Assembly: GCA_015654715.1 (NCBI GenBank)
Contig: JAATGK010000404.1
Location: 1 to 5,585, forward strand
From: Alphaproteobacteria bacterium
GTDB lineage: Bacteria > Pseudomonadota > Alphaproteobacteria > Micropepsales > Micropepsaceae
Length of the DNA: 5,585 nt
Direction of reading: 5' to 3'
Position 1 is the first letter of the stretch, and every line of letters starts with the position of its first letter. The translations under genes and the position numbers were made by a program. The notes under the pieces were generated by a model that saw only the letters and a program-made list of their open reading frames with translations, searched no databases and was not told where the DNA came from. Of this stretch, positions 1 through 4,586 are shown one piece after another.

Positions 1-527
1 CGCTCGAGATGACCGTCGACATGCTCCATTCCCACCCGCTTCTGACCCTCGGCGTGAACGTGTCGGGGACGACGGCGGGCGATCCGTCCTGGCTCAAATC
101 CTTCATCGACCATGTGCGCGCCAATGCGAGCATCGCCAGCCGCATGATCATCGAGCTCACCGAGACCGCGGCGCTGCATCATTTCGAGGAGAACGCGAAT
201 TTCGTCAGCCAGCTGCGCGAGCTCGGCTGCCGCGTCGCGATCGACGATTTCGGCGCGGGCTATACCTCGTTCCGGAACCTGCAGATGCTGCGCGTCGACA
301 TGGTCAAGATCGACGGCAGTTACGTCGCCGCGTTGATGACGTCGCCCGAGAACCAAGTCTTCGTGCGCACGCTGGTCGACCTCGCCAAGAACTTCAACCT
401 GAAAACGACGGCGGAATGGGTCGGCTCGGACGAAGAAGCCAATTTGCTGCAGAGCTTCGGCGTCGACACCTTCCAAGGATTCTTTTTCGGCGAGCCGGTG
501 CTCAATCCGGAATGGAAGAAGGGCTAA
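1..527 (+). CDS. EAL-domain c-di-GMP phosphodiesterase, C-terminal part (5' truncated)
   Basis: This is the C-terminal portion of an EAL domain, the fold that hydrolyses cyclic di-GMP to linear pGpG. The frame is open to the left edge (codons from position 3), so the ATG at 9 is internal and the real start, with any sensory or GGDEF domain, lies outside. Counting from that ATG, the visible motifs are N17 in VNVSG, E49 and E52 in IELTET, D79-D80 in IDDFGAGYTSF, K100 in VDMVKID, E136 in TTAEWVG and Q156 in QGFFFGEP. These correspond to the family's metal ligands, catalytic lysine/glutamate and final glutamine, so an active enzyme is plausible. The usual AEGVE motif reads AEWVG here, losing its second glutamate. 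The signature EAL tripeptide itself is upstream of the window. The stop at 525-527 is 21 bp from the convergent phaR stop. Family assignment is firm; activity is inferred. Confidence 0.93.
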   Translation, partial: LEMTVDMLHSHPLLTLGVNVSGTTAGDPSWLKSFIDHVRANASIASRMIIELTETAALHHFEENANFVSQLRELGCRVAIDDFGAGYTSFRNLQMLRVDMVKIDGSYVAALMTSPENQVFVRTLVDLAKNFNLKTTAEWVGSDEEANLLQSFGVDTFQGFFFGEPVLNPEWKKG

Positions 528-548
528 GGCCTTTCGCCGCGCCGCGTC

Positions 549-1115
549 CTATTTGCGCCCGCTCAACTCGGCCAGTTGGCGGCGCATTTCTTCCATTTGG
601 GTCTTCAGGTCGCTGAGATCGTTGGTGGTTGGCTCCGTCGGCGGGTCTTGCGGCGGCGCGAAGGGGGCGAACATCTGCATGGTGCGCTCGAACATCGCCA
701 TGTTCTCTCGCGCCAGCGCTTCCACCGCCAGATTGCCGCTACCGAAAACCTTGGCGATGCGCTCGCGCATCTCTTTCTGGTTATTGACGAAGCTCTGCAT
801 GGAAAGATCGAGATAGCCCGGCACGAACGACTGCATCGGGTCGCCGTAGAAGCGGATGAGCTGGCGCAGGAAACGGATCGGCAAGAGGTTCTGGCCCTTA
901 GCTTCTTCCTCGAAAATGATCTGGGTGAGGACGGAGCGGGTGATGTCGTCGCCGGTACGCGCGTCGTGGACTTCGAAGTCAGTGCCCTGCTTCACCATTT
1001 CGCTCAAATGGTCGAGGGTCACGTAGCTCGAGGTCTGCGTGTTGTAGAGCCGCCGGTTGGCGTACTTCTTGATGATGACCGGCGCTTCGGCCTTAAGGTC
1101 TTCCGCCACGCGCAT
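549..1115 (-). CDS. phaR: Polyhydroxyalkanoate synthesis repressor PhaR
   Basis: PhaR is a cytoplasmic DNA-binding repressor that in PHB producers such as Paracoccus and Rhodobacter controls phasin (phaP) and its own gene, and is released by binding PHA granules. From the start chosen here the protein is 188 aa. The N-terminal PHB/PHA accumulation regulator DNA-binding domain spans about residues 12-72 and carries the hallmark IKKYANRRLYNT (15-26) and ITRSVLTQIIFEEE (58-71). A second conserved block follows at about 79-118 (FLRQLIRFYGDPMQSF, PGYLDLSMQSF). Next come a Pro-rich linker (about 151-165) and a C-terminal heptad-like segment (about 167-185), possibly a short coiled coil. The frame extends to an ATG at 1265, but those 50 residues look unlike the family. 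ATG 1115 fits best and ATG 1145 (198 aa) is possible; neither has a clear Shine-Dalgarno. No phaC, phaP or phaA/B is in the window, so its targets are elsewhere. Confidence 0.93.
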   Translation of the reverse strand: MRVAEDLKAEAPVIIKKYANRRLYNTQTSSYVTLDHLSEMVKQGTDFEVHDARTGDDITRSVLTQIIFEEEAKGQNLLPIRFLRQLIRFYGDPMQSFVPGYLDLSMQSFVNNQKEMRERIAKVFGSGNLAVEALARENMAMFERTMQMFAPFAPPQDPPTEPTTNDLSDLKTQMEEMRRQLAELSGRK

Positions 1116-1144
1116 TCCCGTTTCTGTCTGCCGTTTCAGGGGCA

Positions 1145-1161
1145 TTCGATTTGAAATCAAA
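1145..1161. promoter_or_regulatory. 17-bp imperfect palindrome upstream of phaR
   Basis: The arms GATTT and AAATC flank a central G at 1153 as a perfect 11-bp palindrome (1148-1158). It extends to 17 bp with a single mismatched pair (1147/1159). It lies 30 bp upstream of the preferred phaR start and overlaps the alternative ATG at 1145. It could be a protein-binding site or an mRNA feature; the function is inferred only from symmetry and position. Confidence 0.3.
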
Positions 1162-1195
1162 CCAAGCCCACAAACGGGGCCCTGTCCAGCCTTTT

Positions 1196-1278
1196 TGCGC
1201 AGTTGCAGCAAGGGGTGCGGCGCAATTGACTTGGTAAGATGTTGATACTGCCTGAGTTTTTCCATGGCCGCAAGTTGC
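1196..1278. promoter_or_regulatory. TGC/GCA palindrome cluster, candidate PhaR operator
   Basis: Four short inverted repeats built from TGC and GCA fall within 83 bp: TGCGCA (1196-1201), TTGCAGCAA (1203-1211), TGCGGCGCA (1216-1224) and GCAAGTTGC (1270-1278). PhaR of Paracoccus and Rhodobacter is known to bind TGC-rich, CTGC/GCAG-type sites and to repress its own gene. The cluster sits 80-160 bp upstream of the phaR start, so autoregulation is a reasonable inference. The motifs are short and the region is GC-rich, so some matches may be chance. Confidence 0.4.
1245..1273 (-). promoter_or_regulatory. Weak candidate phaR promoter
   Basis: Reading the minus strand, TTGCGG (complement of 1268-1273) and CAGTAT (complement of 1245-1250) are separated by 17 bp, a sigma70-like arrangement. 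Transcription from it would give a leader of about 120 nt before the preferred phaR start. The -35 half overlaps the GCAAGTTGC palindrome, which would suit repression. Both hexamers match the consensus poorly, so this is only a candidate. Confidence 0.22.
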
Positions 1279-1388
1279 CTCGCACCCGCGGCAATTTGTG
1301 AGCGAATTGTGGCGATCCTTTCGTCACCGTTTCGGGCCGGAAAAAGGCGCGGCGACAGCGCCCGCCTGATCTAGATTCTTTGATTGTC

Positions 1389-1431
1389 GCGCTTCTTGTC
1401 CGAAAACCGGTTCCCACTTTCCGGGAAGCGC
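1389..1431. repeat. Dispersed alphaproteobacterial intergenic palindrome-like element
   Basis: Terminal arms GCGCTTC (1389-1395) and GAAGCGC (1425-1431) are perfect inverted repeats around a core with CCGAAAACCGG (1400-1410) and CACTTTCCGGG (1415-1425). From memory this closely matches a repeat scattered between genes in many Hyphomicrobiales genomes, whose core reads CCGAAAACCGGTT followed by CACTTTTCGGG. The flanking TCTAGATTCTTTGATTGTCG (1370-1389) and CTCTA (1431-1435) also resemble the usual borders. The element can fold into an imperfect hairpin. It lies directly upstream of ccmA and could affect the 5' end of the ccm transcript. Identification is by recognition; copy number cannot be seen here. 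Confidence 0.55.
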
Positions 1432-1450
1432 TCTACACATCGTACCCGGG

Positions 1451-2059
1451 ATGACCCTCGCGCTCGACATCGACAAGCTGACCTGCGTCCGGGCCCACCG
1501 GGTGCTGTTCGAGGCGTTGAGCCTGGTGCTCACTGCAGGCGCTTTCGTGTCGCTGCAAGGGCCGAACGGCGCCGGCAAGACCAGCCTCCTCCGCATCATC
1601 GCCGGATTCCTGACACCCGCTGCCGGAATTGTCCGTATCCGGACGGAAACTGGCGCGATCCTGACCGACGGCGAGGACCGGGCGCGGGCCGTGGGCTGGC
1701 TCGGTCACCAGGATGCCGTTAAGCTGCAACTTACGGTTGGCGAGCAGCTTTCATTCTGGAGCAAGCTTTACGGCGATGGCGCGGCGGCGCTGGCGCCGTT
1801 CGGTTTGGCGCCTCTGGCCGAGGTGCCGGGGCAATTCCTGTCGGCGGGGCAGAAACGGCGTCTGGCCCTGGCGCGGCTGACGCTGACGAAGCGCAAACTT
1901 TGGCTACTCGACGAGCCACTGGCGGCGCTTGATGCGGCCGGCAAGGTGCTGGTGGCACAATCCGTCCGCGCTCATTGCGCTGCTGGCGGCATCGCCATCG
2001 CCGCGACCCACGAACCGCTCGGGGTGGATGGGCTGACCTTGCACTTGGGGGGGCCATGA
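1451..2059 (+). CDS. ccmA: Heme ABC exporter ATP-binding protein CcmA
   Basis: CcmA is the ATPase subunit of the CcmAB(CD) complex of System I cytochrome c maturation; its ATP hydrolysis drives release of heme-loaded CcmE in the periplasm. At 202 aa it has the usual size. All ABC motifs are visible in order: Walker A GPNGAGKT (37-44), Q-loop GHQDAVK (85-91), signature LSAGQKRR (130-137), Walker B LWLLDEP (150-156), D-loop LAALD (157-161) and H-loop ATHEP with H187. The GHQDAVK and LSAGQKRRLALARL blocks are typical of CcmA and separate it from generic ABC ATPases. It is the first gene of the ccm operon and its stop overlaps the ccmB start by 4 bp (ATGA). ATG 1451 is used because the protein then starts at the normal family position; only a CCCGGG precedes it, with no proper Shine-Dalgarno. 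A run of seven G at 2047-2053 lies just before the stop. Confidence 0.95.
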   Translation: MTLALDIDKLTCVRAHRVLFEALSLVLTAGAFVSLQGPNGAGKTSLLRIIAGFLTPAAGIVRIRTETGAILTDGEDRARAVGWLGHQDAVKLQLTVGEQLSFWSKLYGDGAAALAPFGLAPLAEVPGQFLSAGQKRRLALARLTLTKRKLWLLDEPLAALDAAGKVLVAQSVRAHCAAGGIAIAATHEPLGVDGLTLHLGGP

Positions 2060-2721
2060 ACGCGCTGCGCAGTCTGATCGCTCGCGATCTCGTGCTGGCG
2101 CTGCGCGCCGGGGGCGGGGCGGCGCTGGCGCTCGCGTTTTTCGCCGCGGTGGCAACGCTCGTCCCGCTCGGCATTGGGCCCGACCTCAAATTGCTTGCCC
2201 GCATCGCGGCCGGTGTGTTGTGGGTGGCAGCAGTACTGGCGGCGCTGCTTTCGCTCGACCGTCTGTTCCAAGCCGATTTCGAGGACGGCAGTCTGGATTT
2301 GATGGCGCTGTCGCCGCTGTCCTTGGAAGCCGTGGCGCTGGCCAAGATCGCCGCCCATTGGCTATCGACGGGTCTGCCGCTGACCCTGATCGCCGCTGTG
2401 CTCGCAGTCGCTTATGGTTTGCCGGCAAACGGGACCGGCGCGCTGGTCGCATCGCTACTGATCGGCACCCCGGCCGTGAGCGCTATCGGCGGCATCGGTG
2501 CGGCGCTGACGCTGTCCATCCGCCGCGGCGGTTTAATCCTGCCGTTCATCGTGCTGCCGCTGATCGCGCCGGTGGTGATCTTCGGTTCTGGCGCGGTGCT
2601 GGCGGTGCTTGACGGGCTCGCGAGTGGCGCCTTCCTGTTCCTGGCGGCGTTTTCGCTATTGGCCGTGGTGTTATCGCCCTTCGCAGCGGCAGCAGGCGTA
2701 CGGCTCAATCTCGGATCTTAA
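2056..2721 (+). CDS. ccmB: Heme exporter permease CcmB
   Basis: CcmB is the inner-membrane subunit that pairs with CcmA in the System I complex. From ATG 2056 the product is 221 aa, the normal family length. The frame is open further upstream, but the ATGA overlap with ccmA and the N-terminus NALRSLIARDLVLALR match CcmB. Hallmarks are PLGIGPDLKLLARIAAGVLW (37-56), LLSLDRLFQADFEDGSLD (64-81) and LAKIAAHWLSTGLPL (95-109). About six hydrophobic segments are visible at roughly 20-40, 46-66, 95-120, 128-153, 158-182 and 190-214. The G-rich tract immediately before the start, in place of a spaced Shine-Dalgarno, suggests translation is coupled to ccmA. Confidence 0.95.
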   Translation: MNALRSLIARDLVLALRAGGGAALALAFFAAVATLVPLGIGPDLKLLARIAAGVLWVAAVLAALLSLDRLFQADFEDGSLDLMALSPLSLEAVALAKIAAHWLSTGLPLTLIAAVLAVAYGLPANGTGALVASLLIGTPAVSAIGGIGAALTLSIRRGGLILPFIVLPLIAPVVIFGSGAVLAVLDGLASGAFLFLAAFSLLAVVLSPFAAAAGVRLNLGS

Positions 2722-2723
2722 GG
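2720..2723 (+). promoter_or_regulatory. ccmC ribosome binding site overlapping ccmB stop
   Basis: AAGG at 2720-2723 lies 7 nt before the ccmC ATG at 2731 and shares its first two bases with the ccmB TAA stop (2719-2721). This supports ATG 2731 as the start and co-translation of ccmB and ccmC. Confidence 0.55.
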
Positions 2724-2730
2724 TATCGCG

Positions 2731-3444
2731 ATGTTCTCTTTGGCCAATCCCAAGCGCTTCATGGATGCGAGCGGCAAAGTCCTGCCGTGGCTCGCGGTCG
2801 CGACGGCCGTTCTGCTCACGGTGGGTCTCACGCTCGCTCTCTCGGTGCCGCCCGATTACCAGCAAGGCGATGCGGTGCGCATCATGTTCGTGCATGTGCC
2901 GGCAGCGTGGGTGGCGATGATGGCGTATGGGTTGATGGCGCTGGCCGCAGCGGTTGGGTTGATCTGGCGTGCTCCGCTGGCTGATGTAGCGATGAAGACC
3001 GCGGCGCCGCTCGGGGCCGTGTTCACGGCTTTGGGGCTGGTCACCGGATCGCTCTGGGGCCGGCCGATGTGGGGTGCGTTCTGGGTCTGGGATGGGCGTT
3101 TGACGTCGTTCCTGCTGCTGCTGTTCCTTTATCTCGGCATCATGGCCTTGGGGAACGCGATTGAAGACGAAACGCGCGCGGTGCGTGCATCGGGAATTCT
3201 CGCCATCGTCGGCGCCGTGAATCTGCCGATCATCCACTTCTCGGTTCGGTGGTGGACGACGCTGCATCAGGGCGAAAGCCTGTTGCGCAAGGGCGGACCC
3301 TCGATCGCGCCGGTGTTCTTGTGGCCGCTGGCGGTGATGGCGCTGGCCTATACGCTGTTGTTCTTCTCCCTCTGGATCGTTCGTATGCGGACAACAATCC
3401 TGGAGCGTAAGGCCGCGGTCCTCAGGATCACGGGGAGGGCATGA
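2731..3444 (+). CDS. ccmC: Heme-handling membrane protein CcmC
   Basis: CcmC is an inner-membrane protein of the heme-handling protein family. It holds heme at the periplasmic face and is needed to attach it to CcmE. The product is 237 aa, as expected. The tryptophan-rich heme-binding WWD signature is present at about 109-124 (LWGRPMWGAFWVWDGR with W109, W114, W118, W120). Two histidines sit where the family's axial heme ligands lie: H55 in FVHVPAAW and H170 in PIIHFSVRWW. About six membrane segments are visible, near 18-38, 57-79, 93-108, 126-142, 153-172 and 195-218. The gene follows ccmB by 9 bp and its stop lies 2 bp before the preferred ccmD start. No key residue appears to be missing, so a functional protein is expected. 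Confidence 0.96.
   Translation: MFSLANPKRFMDASGKVLPWLAVATAVLLTVGLTLALSVPPDYQQGDAVRIMFVHVPAAWVAMMAYGLMALAAAVGLIWRAPLADVAMKTAAPLGAVFTALGLVTGSLWGRPMWGAFWVWDGRLTSFLLLLFLYLGIMALGNAIEDETRAVRASGILAIVGAVNLPIIHFSVRWWTTLHQGESLLRKGGPSIAPVFLWPLAVMALAYTLLFFSLWIVRMRTTILERKAAVLRITGRA
3434..3439 (+). promoter_or_regulatory. ccmD Shine-Dalgarno that decides the start
   Basis: GGAGGG at 3434-3439, inside the end of ccmC, is only 1 nt from an ATG at 3441 but 7 nt from the in-frame ATG at 3447. The spacing favours 3447 as the ccmD start. Confidence 0.55.
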
Positions 3445-3446
3445 GC

Positions 3447-3596
3447 ATGGGAGTTGCGACCTACGCCGTCTATGTGTGGAGCGCCTACGCCGTCAGCGGC
3501 GCGGTTCTGGTAGCCGCTGTTGCCGTGGCCTATGCCAAATGGCGTAGCGCCAAGAAGCGGTTAGCCGAAATAAAGGATTCGGAAACCAATCTCTGA
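3447..3596 (+). CDS. ccmD: Small heme exporter protein CcmD
   Basis: CcmD is a small single-span membrane protein that joins the CcmABC complex and is required for release of heme-loaded CcmE. The gene encodes 49 aa from ATG 3447 (51 aa from ATG 3441, which overlaps the ccmC stop as ATGA). It has the CcmD layout: a short periplasmic N-terminus with aromatic residues (VATYAVYVWSAYAV), one hydrophobic segment at about 10-30, then a basic tail (KWRSAKKRLAEIK). CcmD proteins are poorly conserved in sequence, so the call rests mainly on size, topology and position directly after ccmC. The Shine-Dalgarno at 3434-3439 supports the shorter form. Confidence 0.85.
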   Translation: MGVATYAVYVWSAYAVSGAVLVAAVAVAYAKWRSAKKRLAEIKDSETNL

Positions 3597-3609
3597 AATT
3601 CTCCCTGCC

Positions 3610-3861
3610 ATGCAGATCAGCGCCGCAAATCTCCTGGCCTCGCAAAGCCAAGCCTCCGTCCGCACCCCGGGTCCAACCACACCGTTCGAGCCGATCGCTT
3701 TCAAGCCGACGCCGCAAGCCGCTGTGCGCCGCGATGCGGCCCAGGATTCAGCCAGGCAAACCGCGCCCGCAGCCACGTCGCCGGGCCCGCGCACGACGGC
3801 CGGCGTCAAACCAGCCAACGCTTATGTCCGCCCGGGCAGCAACGTCGATATAAAGATTTGA
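3610..3861 (+). CDS. Hypothetical Pro/Ala-rich 83-aa protein
   Basis: I do not recognise this gene. It encodes 83 aa, rich in Ala, Pro, Thr and Gln, with no evident signal peptide or membrane segment. It has three parts: an N-terminal MQISAANLLASQSQ, a low-complexity middle that is probably disordered, and a C-terminal YVRPGSNVDIKI. The ordered-looking ends around a variable middle suggest a real small protein rather than a chance frame. It starts 13 bp after ccmD on the same strand, so it may be the last gene of the ccm transcript, but no Shine-Dalgarno precedes the ATG. The thioredoxin-like ccmG/dsbE often follows ccmD in alphaproteobacteria; this product has no CxxC and cannot replace it. 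Opposite-strand frames overlap it, but they also run through ccmD and have no recognisable features. Its stop is 8 bp from the convergent marR stop. Confidence 0.6.
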   Translation: MQISAANLLASQSQASVRTPGPTTPFEPIAFKPTPQAAVRRDAAQDSARQTAPAATSPGPRTTAGVKPANAYVRPGSNVDIKI

Positions 3862-3869
3862 TATAAAAC

Positions 3870-4376
3870 TCAGGCCCGGCGCTTGCGCGTCTTGGCGCGG
3901 GTTTTCGGTGCGCCATTGGCAGCAAACGCCTCACCGGCTGTCGCAATCGCCGACAACGCCTTGATGAACTTGGTGCGTTCCGCCGGCGGCAGCGCGTCGA
4001 GCAGCGCCTTCTCGGCGCGATCGGCGGCCGAGCGGGCCACGCGCAGCGCCTTGCGGCCGCTGGCGGTGATCGCGACGGCGTTGGCGCGGGCGTCTTTCTC
4101 GGTGCGCTCGCGGCTGACCAGGTTGCGTTCGAGCATGCGGCGGACCATTTCCGCCAAGGTCGAACGGTCGATGCCCGTCATTTCGACCAGCGCCGTCTGG
4201 CTGACGCCTTCGTTGTTCTCGAGCGCCGCGAGCACCGTGAACTGCTGCTTGGTCAGCTCACAAGAACCGGCTTCGCGGGCGTAGAGATCACCAAAATATT
4301 GTTGGCAACGCTTGATAAGGTGGGAAGGCGCTTCCGCAAGCTCAAAGCCCCCGTTCACTTTGCGCTGACCTTTCAT
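3870..4376 (-). CDS. MarR-family transcriptional regulator
   Basis: This is a dimeric winged-helix DNA-binding protein of the MarR family, usually a repressor released by a small molecule or oxidant. At 168 aa it is slightly long. The core runs from about residue 14 to 150. It contains the family-typical LTKQQFTVLAAL (41-52), the helix-turn-helix GVSQTALVEMTGIDRSTLAEMVRRMLE (57-83, recognition helix about 69-83) and a wing with the conserved DxR pattern (D95, R97) leading into ITASGRKAL. The C-terminus adds a basic tail (KTRAKTRKRRA, 158-168) that could give extra DNA contact. Cysteines at 24 and 39 are present but not in the OhrR sensing position. The gene stands alone between the ccm cluster and yciB-ftsY; the ligand and targets are not evident. 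ATG 4376 is supported by AGGGGG (complement of 4384-4389) 7 nt upstream. Upstream palindromes suggest autoregulation. Confidence 0.92.
   Translation of the reverse strand: MKGQRKVNGGFELAEAPSHLIKRCQQYFGDLYAREAGSCELTKQQFTVLAALENNEGVSQTALVEMTGIDRSTLAEMVRRMLERNLVSRERTEKDARANAVAITASGRKALRVARSAADRAEKALLDALPPAERTKFIKALSAIATAGEAFAANGAPKTRAKTRKRRA
3875..3905 (+). terminator. Possible intrinsic terminator for the ccm transcript
   Basis: CCCGGCGC (3875-3882) and GCGCGGG (3895-3901) can pair as a GC-only stem with one bulged base and a 12-nt loop, followed by TTTT (3902-3905). It lies 14 bp after the stop of the 83-aa gene, inside the 3' end of the convergent marR. The T tract is short and the region is GC-rich coding DNA, so the call is tentative. 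Confidence 0.33.
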
Positions 4377-4383
4377 CGTTATG

Positions 4384-4389
4384 CCCCCT
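4384..4389 (-). promoter_or_regulatory. marR Shine-Dalgarno
   Basis: AGGGGG on the minus strand lies 7 nt upstream of the marR ATG (4376) and is among the best-spaced ribosome sites in the window. It fixes the start. Confidence 0.6.
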
Positions 4390-4398
4390 GGCTCCGCA

Positions 4399-4417
4399 AT
4401 ATCAACTCAGCAGATAT
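4399..4417. promoter_or_regulatory. Candidate MarR operator palindrome
   Basis: The arms ATATC (4399-4403) and GATAT (4413-4417) form a 19-bp inverted repeat with an inner CT-C-AG pairing (4406-4410). Its size, AT-rich arms and location 22 bp upstream of the marR start suit a MarR dimer site. On the minus strand it overlaps TATATC, a possible -10 element, so binding would block transcription of marR. Function is inferred. Confidence 0.42.
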
Positions 4418-4456
4418 ACGCCTGCGCTACAACTTTTTTCATTTTACTAAATGATC

Positions 4457-4483
4457 GACGTTCAACGTCACACGCTGACGTGA
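4457..4483. promoter_or_regulatory. Overlapping ACGT palindromes upstream of marR
   Basis: GACGTTCAACGTC (4457-4469) is a perfect 13-bp palindrome. It overlaps a second perfect inverted repeat, ACGTCA-N5-TGACGT (4465-4481), which extends as TTCA/TGAA with a one-base offset. Three ACGT cores therefore sit at 4458, 4465 and 4478. The array is about 80-105 bp upstream of the marR start, next to a T/A-rich patch (4430-4455), and looks like a promoter-proximal binding site. The binding protein is unknown. Confidence 0.4.
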
Positions 4484-4586
4484 AGGCCAAACAATAACCA
4501 ACCATAACGCGGCCGACAACTCTGTCTACCGCGAAGAGGTGCGTCGAGGCAACGCGTTGCGGCGCGATTGGACGATTGCAAGCGGA

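Larger units (their letters stand above)
1116..1450. other. Divergent intergenic region between phaR and ccmA
   Basis: This gene-free stretch of 335 bp separates the leftward phaR and the rightward ccm operon. Its left half contains a 17-bp imperfect palindrome (1145-1161) and a cluster of TGC/GCA palindromes (1196-1278) that could regulate phaR. Its right half contains a dispersed-repeat-like palindrome (1389-1431) ending 19 bp before ccmA. The open frame leading into phaR from 1265 covers part of it, but the encoded residues do not resemble PhaR. I see no RNA gene and no strong sigma70-type promoter for ccmA. Confidence 0.6.
4377..4586. other. Intergenic region between yciB and marR
   Basis: This 210-bp gap holds the marR ribosome site, the candidate MarR operator, the ACGT palindromes, a T/A-rich patch (about 4430-4455) and a 12-bp perfect palindrome GCAACGCGTTGC (4549-4560). 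A frame crossing it from yciB has no recognisable features. I see no convincing intrinsic terminator after yciB, so read-through into marR is possible. Confidence 0.5.

Noticed and set aside
564..578. CAACT-CGGCC-AGTTG hairpin as a terminator between the EAL gene and phaR
   Set aside because: It lies within phaR coding sequence, has only a 5-bp stem and no T tract.
576..1154. 192-codon plus-strand frame opposite phaR
   Set aside because: It is fully antisense to the clearly conserved phaR and its product is His/Arg/Val-rich without any recognisable motif; a GC-rich shadow frame.
1226..1249. TTGACT (1226-1231) as the -35 of a rightward ccmA promoter
   Set aside because: The only -10-like sequence nearby (GATACT, 1244-1249) is just 12 bp away, too short a spacing, and the site is over 200 bp from ccmA.
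549..1265. Longer 238-aa reading of phaR starting at ATG 1265
   Set aside because: The extra 50 N-terminal residues do not resemble PhaR, whose DNA-binding domain normally begins near the N-terminus; the TGC/GCA cluster would also lie inside the coding part.
1731..2345. 204-codon minus-strand frame opposite ccmA/ccmB
   Set aside because: Antisense to two well-supported ccm genes, with a low-complexity Ala/Pro/Ser/Arg product typical of shadow frames.
2671..3267. 198-codon minus-strand frame opposite ccmC
   Set aside because: Antisense to ccmC, whose WWD motif and histidines are intact; the product is Arg/His/Gln/Pro-rich, as expected for the reverse of a membrane-protein gene.
3561..3818. 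Minus-strand frames opposite ccmD and the 83-aa gene
   Set aside because: They run across both ccmD and the next gene and show no domain or ribosome site; the plus-strand frames fit the operon.
3882..4376. Two cysteines in the MarR protein as an OhrR-type peroxide sensor
   Set aside because: C24 and C39 do not align with the reactive cysteine position of OhrR relative to the winged-helix domain, so no redox role can be claimed.
4549..4560. GCAACGCGTTGC perfect 12-bp palindrome as a terminator after yciB
   Set aside because: It has no loop and no T tract and so cannot act as an intrinsic terminator; at 12 bp in GC-rich DNA it may be chance.
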